Shown here piece after piece: positions 55,832 through 64,000 of a stretch of 64,000 nucleotides of DNA. Source of the DNA: Balaenoptera acutorostrata (lineage: Eukaryota > Chordata > Mammalia > Artiodactyla > Balaenopteridae); contig NC_080075.1 of assembly GCF_949987535.1 (NCBI RefSeq), forward strand, positions 7,920,606 through 7,984,605. The letters are read 5' to 3'. Both the position numbers and the translations under genes were made by a program. Position 1 is the stretch's first letter. Each line of letters starts with the position of its first letter. Under the pieces are notes generated by a model that searched no databases, was not told the origin of the DNA, and saw nothing but the letters and a program-made list of their open reading frames with translations.

Positions 55832-56499
55832 AAAAACCTGTACATGAATGCTCATACCAGCTTTGTTTGTAATAGCCAAAAACCTGGAAGCCCAACCTAG
55901 ATGTCCTTCAACGGGTGAATGAGTTAAAAAGGAATACTATTCAGCAATAAAAAATGAATGAATTATCAATACCTGCTACAACTGAATGAATCTCCAGAGG
56001 ATTGTGCTAAGTGAAAAAAACCAATCTCAAAAGGTTGCATGATTCCGTTTATATAACATTTCTCTAACACCTAAAACACAATTTTAGAAGCACAGAACAG
56101 ATTATTGGTTGCAGTGGGTAGGAGCTTGGGGGAAAGGGAGTGGAGGGAGGTGGATGTGGTGTTTAAGGGACAACAGGAGGGGTTGTTGCAGTGATGGAAC
56201 TGTTCTGTACCTTGACTGTTGGTGGTAAATACATGAACCTACACAAAGTATAAAATTGTACACACATCCACTCAAATGAGTACAAGTAATACCGGGGAGA
56301 TATCTGAACAAATTGGTGGATCATCAATATCCTTGTGAAATTGTACCTCAATTTCCAAGGTGCTACCATTGGGGGAAACTGGATAAAGGATACATGGGAT
56401 CTCTCTGTATGACTTCTTACGAGAGCATGGGAATCTACTCTTTCCTCAATTAAAAAAAAACTTTAATGAAAATAATGGGATACATTTTACTCAATCAGG

Positions 56500-57010
56500 A
56501 CATCTTAAAGTACAGCAAATGGATGAGAACATTTTGGAAACTATAACACAAGACTTTCATGCTAAAACAAAACAAAAAACCTGGACTTTGATTCAATCTT
56601 GCAAATAGCAAAAGGAAAAATCCAAAGAGTCTTCATCAGCAGACTAATCAGCACATTTAGACAATATCCTGGTTTAGCTCCTGATATCATTTCTAATGCC
56701 CTGTCCACCCTTCTTTGTTGGTGATTTAAAGGTAGAAATTGCAGATATGGTACATTTAAAAATTGGTTTGCAAATTACCCCCTTACATGTACTTTAACAT
56801 TTGGCTGAACATTTTGAAGAGGCTCTAGAAACCCAAAAGAAAAACAAACTAAGCACATCATGTTACAATTAAAGCAATTAAATCCACCCTCCTCTCCCTC
56901 AAGAGACAATAAAAACTTACCCTTTGATAAAGACACTTGCCAGTACTGTAAAAAAAAAAAAAAAAAAAAAAAGGGTGGGGGGCACTGGAAAAATATCTAC
57001 CCCATCTGAA
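56500..57010 (+). pseudogene. ERV gag remnant (capsid/nucleocapsid end)
   Basis: Weak capsid-like sequence, then the nucleocapsid zinc box: CxxC is present at 56938-56949, but the middle is occupied by an A-run (56950-56972). Gly-His-Trp codons follow near 56980-56990, and the final Cys is not found. Stops are frequent. The 5' part of gag, matrix and the leader are missing. Confidence 0.6.
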
Positions 57011-57499
57011 CTAAAATGAAAGACAGCTACGCTGCCCCTTTGTTATTCCAAACAGGAACAATGAAGGGACTCTGAGGGATATTGTAGTGCCCAGTTTCCA
57101 ATGATTCCTCTAAATCAACAAGGAGAATTATCTTTAATAATAGAATAAGAAAAGCAAATCTTTCCTTTAGATATGAATGCTACTCTGTCATTGTAAATTC
57201 TACCACAACGTCTACCCATCTTCCTCAGATTCATTAAACTATTTAGGAATTTCAAACAGTGCTCAAACTCTTCCCATTACCCAGCCTGTGACTGTAACTC
57301 TCGGGCCCTCAGTAGTCAACATGCATTTCTTCTCTTTGATACCATACCAGGAAATTTTATTGGCAAGGATGTTTTATGTAAATGGAACTACGCACTCAAA
57401 TGTTCCTTGGACTATTGCTAGAAACACCCAAAGACTCTCCCATGCATAATTCTTTAATAGTGCAATTTAGATGGCACTTTTCCTGTACCTAAAAATCTA

Positions 57500-59740
57500 A
57501 CCCAATCTCAATTTGAGCACTTGTGTGAGGTCCCTAATTTTCTCTGGGACAACAGTTCTCCTGAAGAATTCTGGAAACCAAACCCATCAACATAGAAATT
57601 GACTTTTCTAAACCCTTCCCTGTTCTTGCTCAATACCATATAAAGCCTGAAGCTAAGGAAGGATTGAGACCCAGTATAAAAGATTTTGTAAAACAGGGAT
57701 TTATTATTCCTTGCATCAGCTCTTGTAAAACTCCAGGACTGCCTGGTAAAAAGCCTCATGGGCATAGATTCTGATTTATGCAAGACTGTGGTACCGTAAA
57801 TGAGATCGTGATTCCTCTTTTCCCAATGGGCCTTAACCCCAATTCTATTTTGTCTTCAGTACTACTCAAAACCACCCACTTTGCTGTGATGGACTTATGT
57901 TCTTTAGCATCCTACTAGATCCAGGCAGTCAATATTTATTTCCCTTCTCATGGGAAAATAAACAATATACCTGGACTGTTTTGCCTCGGGAATTTACTGA
58001 AGCTCTCCTCTTATCTCTCTCAGAGTCTTAATTGGGCCTTAAAGATTTGAGATTTCCTTGTGATTTTGTTCTAATCTAATATGTAGATGATCTTTTACTA
58101 TGTTCAAAAAATGAGCAAAGCTTTGAGATTGATTTTTTTTTTAATATATTTATTTTTTGGCTGTGTTGGGTCTTCGTTTCTGTGCGAGGGCTTTCTCTAG
58201 TTGCGGCAAGCGGGGGCCACTCTTCATCGCGGTGCGCGGGCCTCTCACTATCGTGGCCTCTCTTGTTGCGGAGCACAGGCTCCAGACGCGCAGGCTCAGC
58301 AGTTGCAGCTCACGGGCCTAGTTGCTCCGTGGCATGTGGGATCTTCCCAGACCAGGGCTTGAACCCATGTCCCCTGCATTAGCAGGCAGATTCTCAACCA
58401 CTGCGCCACCAGGGAAGCCCTGAGATTGATTTTTGTGTATTTATTAAAGACCTTAGTTCAGAGGAGACACAAACCCTTCAAAGAAATTACAATTTTGCAA
58501 CACAAGTTCATTATTTATGGCAGACAGTATCAGAAGAAGGCAACTCTCTCAATACATTAAAAATGACAAACTATTCAGAATTTTCCAAGGCCAACTATTT
58601 AAAGTACAACTTGGAGGATTCCTAGGATGACTGTATCTTGCAGGCATTGGATGTCAAACTTGTCTAATATTGAATCTCCTTTTCATGAACTAAATCCTCA
58701 GACCTTGAACCTCTACTAGGAAGATAAATAAACTTTCTGAAACCTAAGAACAGGTCTGCAAGAACCCCCAAACCTGGGTTGCCTGATTATCATAAACCCT
58801 TTTCATTCATGGAAGGTCTGAACACCAGGAATGTTGACTCAACCACCTGGCAGTCATCAGAGGCCCATTGCTTATTTTAGTCTTTGATTAGATCTGGCAG
58901 CTAAGACAGTTACCTCATCTAAGAACTATAGCAGCAGCGTCAAAGCTTTGGAAGTCTCAACTGGCTTAGTTCTTGGGTCACCACTAAATTTAATGGCTCT
59001 CCGTGGACAGACTCTTTTATGGATGGAAAGTAGTCAGTGTTTCTCAACTCGCTGCCTGACATCCAATGAAATATTTATTCTTTCTCTTTCAATATCACTA
59101 TCTGTTGCTGCAACACATGAAACCCAACCTCTCCCCTTCCTTTACCTAAAGGAGAACTTCGTGATTATTTAAGTGTGTCTTGGGGTATTATCTATGTCTC
59201 CTACCAATTTATTACAGATTCCCTGGATAACCCTGACCTGATTTTATTGGTGGATGGTTCCTACTTAAAAACAGAAACTTGAAATTATCAAGCAGGTTAT
59301 GCTACCACAAAACCGAATTCATCTTTGGAAGATAAACCACTCCCCAAGATCAAATCAGCTCAGATGTAATTGCCCTCACCTGGTTCTACCAACTGGAAAA
59401 GAATAAAAGAGCAACTAGTTATACTGATAGTGGATATATTTTTAAGAGTAGTCACTGACTTCAGAATGCTTCAGAAATACTTTCTTACATCGGCAGGATC
59501 CCCTATAAAAACTAGACGACAAGTTAAAGAAATTTTAATGCTTTGCTTTTACTTAAGGAAATAGCTATAATAAAAGTGGAAGGTCATTCAAAACGCAAAG
59601 ACTTTGAATCTCCCCATAATGCTGTAGCTGACCACTATGCTAAAAAAAAAAAAAGGGCAACATTAACCAAGATAATTGCTCATGTAATCACACGGAAAAG
59701 AGTGGCCTTGGAGAAATTCAAAGAGGCAGTTATTATATAG
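57500..59740 (+). pseudogene. ERV pol remnant: reverse transcriptase and RNase H
   Basis: Reverse transcriptase similarity starts near 57580. The palm motif YVDD reads at 58080-58091. A CHR SINE splits the domain at 58138-58420. The RNase H DGS motif is at 59253-59261 and a TDSGY-type motif follows near 59425. A KVEGHSK-type stretch lies near 59573. Multiple stops and frame changes run throughout, so there is no function. Confidence 0.8.
58138..58420 (-). mobile_element. CHR SINE, antisense, inside ERV pol
   Basis: Antisense copy ending ccaccagggaagccc. The TSD tgagattgattttt is perfect at 58124-58137 and 58421-58434. Confidence 0.95.
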
Positions 59741-59816
59741 CTGATTCACTTTGTTACACAGCAGCAACTAACACAACGATGTAAAGCAATTATACTCCAA
59801 TAAAGATGTTAAAAAA
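59737..59816 (+). mobile_element. very short L1 3' end inside ERV pol
   Basis: tagctgattcactttgttac ... taaagcaattatactccaataaagatgtt plus poly(A): only about 75 bp of the L1 3' terminus. The TSD is agaggcagttatta versus agaggcaattatta (one mismatch) at about 59722-59735 and 59819-59832. Confidence 0.9.
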
Positions 59817-60291
59817 AAAGAGGCAATTATTAACTATCAGAGACAAGCCCCGATTCAGAAACAATAAGTGGAAGGAATTAGAATGCTCACTGCATGTGGA
59901 TAATATTTGGCACTCTCAGGATGGCCAAAAAAATTGGCACTCTCTCTGGTTGTGCCAAAAAGAATTTAAATGAAGTTTAGCAAAAATGCTTATGATATTA
60001 TACATAATAGCAAAAATCACTTGCCAGGAGTGTTAGACTACCATTAGTGGGATAATTGTGTAGGTATGCTGAGATGTTTCCAAAATACATCACACCAGCC
60101 AGGGACACAATCCTGGCAAAACTCTGGGGACCAGGTGTGGACAGGAACCAAACCTCAGGAACCCTTTAAACACTCTGTATAGACTTTCTATAAATGCCTC
60201 CTACCTGGGTTATGAATACATCCTGGTTATTGACTATTTGTTCTCAGAGCAGATTGAAGCTTCTTCTCAGCTACTGCTCTAACCACGGTAA

Positions 60292-60578
60292 AAAAAGAAA
60301 AAGAAAGAAAGAAGGAAAGGAGAGAAAGAGACAGAGGGAGGGAGGGAGGAAGGAAGGAAGGCGGGAGGAAGGAAGGAGGGAAGGGAGGAAGGAAGGGAGG
60401 GAGGAAGGAGGGAGAGAAGGAAAGAAGGAGGGAGAAAGGAAGGAGGGAAGGGAGAAAGGAAGGAGGGAGGAAGGAAGGAGGAAAGGGAGGAAGGAAGGGA
60501 GGGAGGAAGGAAGGAAGGAGGGAGGAAGGAAGGAAGGAAAGAAGAGAGAGAAAAGAAGAAAATAAAGAAAAAAGAAAA
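60292..60578. repeat. (GGAA)n-rich purine tract
   Basis: Nearly 290 bp of G and A only, in GGAA, GGGA and GAAA units, inside the ERV integrase region. The 5' edge is A-rich (aaaaaagaaaaagaaagaaag), suggesting growth from an A-rich tail. Encoded Lys/Arg/Glu/Gly frames are spurious. Confidence 0.95.
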
Positions 60579-60896
60579 TTGCCTACTTTCATTTTTCCAG
60601 CTTGAGGAGTTTCCACTTCTCTAGTGAGAGGGACATTCATTTTACTGGTATTTTTACTAAAGAACTCCATAAAGTTTTGTCTTCTACTGTGAAACTAATC
60701 ATCCACAGTCCTCATAAAAGATAGAACTAGTGGAATTCAAAACAAAATTAGCAAAGCTCTCAGAAACCTTTAACTCCCATAGCCTAAAGTATTACCATTA
60801 GCTGTAATGTCTAGAAAATGAAACCTACAGATTCTCTCTTTATGAATAACAGATTGCCTCATATGCCTGGGAATTTCACCCCCAATCTTAGATTCT

Positions 60897-61360
60897 ATCT
60901 GTTGTACATTGAACTATGTCCCCTAAAAATATATCTTCAAGTCCTAACCCCCAATACCTACTATAAATGTGACCTTATTTGGAAAAAGAATCTTCATAGA
61001 TGCAATCAAATTAAGATGAGGTCACGCTAGATTATAGTGAGCCCTAATCCAAGCACAGGTGTCCTTATATAAAGAGGAAAAATTGTACATAGAGACACAC
61101 AGGGAGAAGGTCATATGATATAGAGACAGAGGTTGGAGCGATGCTTCTACAAGCTAAGGAACACCAAGGATTGTCAGCAACCACCAGAAGCTAGGAAGAG
61201 GCAAGGAAAGAGTCTTCCCTAGAGCCTTCAGAAAGAGCGTGGCTCTACCTACAACTTGATTTCAGGCTTCTAGTTTCAAGAACTGTAGAGAATAAATTTC
61301 AGTTGGTTTTGGCCACCCATTTTGTGGTACTTGTTATGGCGGCCCTAGGAAACTAATATA
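60897..61360 (+). repeat. MLT1-like MaLR solo LTR inside the ERV
   Basis: tgttgtacattgaactatgtcccc, aagtcctaacccccaatacctac, gtgaccttatttgg, ttaagatgaggtcacg, gccctaatccaa, gtgtccttatataaagagg, the gcttctagtttcaagaactgtagagaataaatttc poly(A) region and ggcggccctaggaaactaata in order. Complete LTR without internal sequence. The 5-bp TSD is not clear. Confidence 0.8.
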
Positions 61361-61799
61361 CTAGTATTCTTACAAGCAGATATGATTAATTGTTGCAAAG
61401 GACTCATAGGTACTTCCAGATTTAACATCACAAGTAAGAGCTGCATTTCCAAAACACCCCCCACCCCCCCACCCAAAAAGCCTCTGCAAGGTCTGTGACC
61501 TGGAGATTTAGTCTGGAAAATGCACCAGAGAAAAACCACCCTTGAGCCTCAGTGGAAAGGACCATGTCAGTTACCATTTACAGCACAGCAGTAAAACTCC
61601 AAGGTATTGGCTCTTGGATTCATGTTTCCCAGATCCAGAGATATACATCACTTCCTCCTGAATGCTGGATATCCATTCCATCTGAGACCTTATACTGAGG
61701 ATTCTTGGGAATCATCCAGAAGTTGCCAACTTCAGAGATGGATGGTGTCCGCTCAAGAGGATGGGACAAATAATAGACCTCAGAAATGGACAGCTACCA

Positions 61800-63310
61800 C
61801 TCAAGATGATGGAACAAGGTGAATTTTCATATTCTTCAACAATTTTCTGATTTCCTTTCACGCTACTATACAATGTGGCCCGTATCCACTTTAACACCTT
61901 CCAAAACACTGATTTAATCCCTTTTATCTTCACTCTTTTATTTCTAACTCCCTGTGTTCTCCTACCCCTTACAGAAAAGCAAAATTCTCTTATATGTTTT
62001 TCCCAGACCATAGCTGCTACTCTGAATCCAGTGGGTTGGTGGATCTGTAAGCCCTTAACTGACCTGTTGACAAACATGTAATAGCTATTCCTTTGCATTT
62101 TTCAGAAGGAAAATTCCCTTTATCAGATCCCTTCTGGCACTTGAGTTTCCCTTGCATCATTAATCCCAACCTCCAATCTTGCAAAAATTGAACTTTGACC
62201 TTCCATCCATGAAGTGTTTCTGCTGAGATCATTACAGTCCTATTAGCAAAGCCTAGTCAACCAGGAATAGGCACTAATATTAGGGCTATCCTGATCACGA
62301 GAGTTTGTTCTTTTCAGAGATACTTCAGCCTGCCTTACAGGAACTATTTAATTTCACTCAAGGAATGTGTCCATGTTAAGGTACACAGTAGCGGCTCAAT
62401 CCTAGTATAATGAGTGATACTTAGACTCCCAATTCTCTCTGTGCTCCACGAGGATACAACTTCTTAAATGGACATCAAGCTTATCCCTCTGTACCACACA
62501 CTCACCAATCCTGTCTATTCAGAGTAGTTGATGGAGATGCCCAGGTATTTAGAACACCATCCTTCTACTGGATCCTATTTCCTTGAGAAGGATACCCAGA
62601 AACCTTCAAAATGAAGCAAGCACAAATGACTGGGGAGAACTTCCAGAGGGATTACCATAATGGGGATAATACAGTTAGAAAAGTGGTTTGAAACTTGTTT
62701 CTACCTTTAGCAGAAGTCATAAATGACACTACTTCTGATCCAGAAACCCAAAGAGCTAGTCTAAACTCAGTATCTAGAGTTATCTTGGAAAATCATACAG
62801 CCCTTGATTTCCTCCTAACCAACCAAGGGGGAGTTTGTGCCCTAGCATATACTTTGGCTGCACCTATATAAACACTGCAGGGTAAATAGAACAGTTTTGA
62901 GTAAGCTAAAGGAAAAAGGCACCTGGCTCTCTTGAACAGACTCTGGTGGATTACAGGACACACTTTCATTGACTGGGTTTCATAATCTAGGCCCTTGGCT
63001 TCAAGCCCAATGACAAAGACTAATAGTCATTCTGCTTCTGATAATTGCCTGTGTTGCAATTGGCTGATGTATTCTGTCCAGAATCCTAAATACATCTGGG
63101 AAACCACTGTCACATCAGAATTTCAACAACTCATCCTACAACAGAAAGAGAAGGAAAGAGTAACCTTTGATCAACCACAGACTACATTCGAAGCACACTT
63201 TTCTGATCATAATCAACAAAATCTGGGCAATGGTAGAAATGTGGATGTCATGATTGATGTCCGGTGGCCTGACTTCATCTGCCCTTGGCCAAAAGGGAAT
63301 GAGAAATAAA
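61800..63310 (+). pseudogene. ERV env remnant
   Basis: Env is inferred from its position between integrase and LTR, an LDFLLTNQGGVCA-type stretch near 62803-62840 in the place of the transmembrane-subunit ectodomain, and a hydrophobic run (LIVILLLIIACVAIG) at about 63020-63064. The two-cysteine motif that normally follows the Gly-Gly-Val/Leu-Cys stretch is not visible. There are many stops; no functional product. Confidence 0.55.
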
Positions 63311-63322
63311 AAAGAGCAGTCC

Positions 63323-63865
63323 GTGACATTCAGAAGCTGGCCTGACACAGCGAGGAGTATTAGTCTTCTAGTAGATATAAACAATCTCACAGAATCCCAT
63401 TCTCAGACAAGGTCACTCTGAGACCATGATGAAATGAGACAAAGCAAGGCCACTTCATAATTTTGCTTAAGTATGGAAAAATAAGCCTACTCTGCCACTC
63501 AAGAAGTACCAAACACCATCTTTCTCAGCCAAACAAGTGGCAGCTGCTTCTTTACCAATTACAACTTTATCTTCCTTCTGGTCTCCTCTCCCCACAGGTA
63601 AGATTTATTGAGACAAGCAATCATAGAATTACCCCTGCTTCTGACATCCAATCTAGAGTATACCCCCAATTCCTTAAACCCTCTTCCAAATCACCCACCT
63701 AAAGCCAAGTCTTATAGTAGATTCTTCCTCACACTCTGACAGAGAGTCCCCCCACCCCCATACTGTGTGTTCTCCACAGTGAGTAATAAAATCCAGCTTG
63801 CTAACTACAGGTGTGTCCCCAGTGGTCTTTGGCTGGAGAACGTTGACAAATTCATCATAGGGTGA
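63323..63865 (+). repeat. probable 3' LTR of the ERV
   Basis: It follows a purine-rich stretch (gaatgagaaataaaaaagagcag) that may be the polypurine tract. It contains a pyrimidine-rich middle and AATAAA at 63785-63790 with a downstream GT-rich segment. There is no second LTR in the window for comparison, so the borders are approximate. Confidence 0.5.
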
Positions 63866-64000
63866 GTCATAACAAAGATGATGTCTTAGGAAGAATCATC
63901 TGAAACTAACATGTGGGAAGGGCCAGAGAAAGGGATGGGGTAATTATTTAGGAAGCAGTCGTGCTTGTCTAAGAGGGAAGGGATGAGGGATTGTCCTAAG
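63866..64000. other. flank after ERV, nothing seen
   Basis: Short unique-looking purine-rich sequence to the window edge. Confidence 0.4.

Larger units (their letters stand above)
53080..56455 (+). mobile_element. old L1M, sense, 5' UTR-like part joined to ORF2 3' part
   Basis: 53080-53640 looks like L1M 5' UTR (caagatgccatagactc..., ctgtggtcctgagactcccctcccc, similar in style to 12000-12200). From about 53640 the sequence is ORF2 3' half in sense (acatactatgttcatggactagaagactcaacatag; ttaagaggaataaaaggacaagctac near 54690), running to the 3' end near 56455. ORF1 is absent. Three SINEs interrupt it. No intact frames. Confidence 0.7.
59816..61640 (+). pseudogene. ERV integrase remnant, interrupted
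   Basis: A zinc-finger-like region near 60040-60110 and a core-like stretch near 60180-60290 precede the GGAA tract. The core resumes at about 60590. An MLT1-like LTR interrupts at 60897-61360. The C-terminal basic region (KPPLSLS-type frames near 61530; the alternative frame reads HQRKTTLEPQWKG) ends near 61640. It is decayed in all frames. Confidence 0.7.
56500..63865 (+). mobile_element. class I (gammaretrovirus-like) endogenous retrovirus, decayed
   Basis: Gag, pol and env remnants occur in retroviral order on the + strand, with no open frame longer than a fragment. Landmarks: a nucleocapsid CxxC half-box at 56938-56949, reverse transcriptase YVDD at 58080-58091, an RNase H DGS at 59253-59261, the integrase region about 59880-60895 and 61360-61620, an env-like transmembrane run at about 63020-63064, and a probable LTR with AATAAA at 63785-63790. 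No 5' LTR was seen; the element begins against an old L1M. Four later insertions or expansions interrupt it. Gammaretrovirus-like pol organisation supports class I; the exact family is unknown. Confidence 0.85.

Noticed and set aside
60194..60670. Lys/Arg/Glu/Gly-rich frames over the GGAA tract
   Set aside because: Low-complexity translation of a microsatellite inside a dead ERV.
63323..63865. Precise LTR borders and a primer-binding site for the ERV
   Set aside because: Only one LTR is visible and the 5' end of the element is missing, so neither border nor primer-binding site can be read.

Overview
The window is vertebrate nuclear DNA, almost certainly from a cetacean or a close relative (hippopotamus is the alternative). 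It has GT-AG introns, L1 LINEs, L2/MIR, hAT/Charlie fossils and an endogenous retrovirus. It also carries about a dozen copies of a tRNA-derived SINE of the CHR type, most of them flanked by readable target-site duplications (TSDs). CHR SINEs mark Cetacea, Hippopotamidae and Ruminantia. I saw no BovB LINE, which argues against a ruminant. No bacterial-type genes, CRISPR arrays or operons are present.

Region 1, about 1-33,000 (+ strand): the 3' end of AFF3 (LAF4), an AF4/FMR2-family transcription-elongation scaffold. Seven coding exons can be read exactly (7532-7595, 10135-10271, 15106-15177, 17209-17302, 19751-19800, 19940-20163, 23094-23215). All have AG/GT borders and compatible phases, and together they encode the last 253 residues: the conserved C-terminal homology domain plus a Ser/Pro-rich insert. 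A long 3' UTR follows the TAG at 23213. Its true end cannot be fixed from sequence; candidate poly(A) signals lie at 26750, 32012, 32323 and 32682. The introns hold CHR SINEs, old L1, MIR and L2 pieces. They include a head-to-head SINE pair at 6.2-6.9 kb that should fold into double-stranded RNA.

Region 2, about 33,000-44,800: intergenic DNA with old antisense L1, MLT1, MIR, L2 and MER20 fragments. It also holds a locally duplicated block (35.85-36.48 kb and 37.57-39.10 kb) whose second copy ends in an expanded GAT trinucleotide tract, plus purine-rich and (TG)n(TA)n tracts.

Region 3, about 44,800-56,450: a LINE block. It contains a roughly 5 kb sense L1 with a 12-bp TSD and broken ORF1/ORF2 (44811-49879), a 5'-inverted (twin-primed) L1 with a near-perfect TSD (50201-52652), and an older L1M copy split by three SINEs.

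Region 4, about 56,500-63,870: a decayed class I (gammaretrovirus-like) endogenous retrovirus. Gag zinc-finger, reverse transcriptase, RNase H, integrase and env-like remnants are in order, followed by a probable 3' LTR. It is interrupted by a SINE, a 75-bp L1 stub, a GGAA tract and an MLT1-like solo LTR.

The only host protein gene I can support is AFF3. From general knowledge of the human locus, REV1 lies further downstream of AFF3, so the right half of the window fits the AFF3-REV1 intergenic interval. I found no undescribed biological system. The most interesting items are structural: the dsRNA-forming SINE pairs, the twin-primed L1, the local duplication with repeat expansion, and the multiply nested retrovirus.
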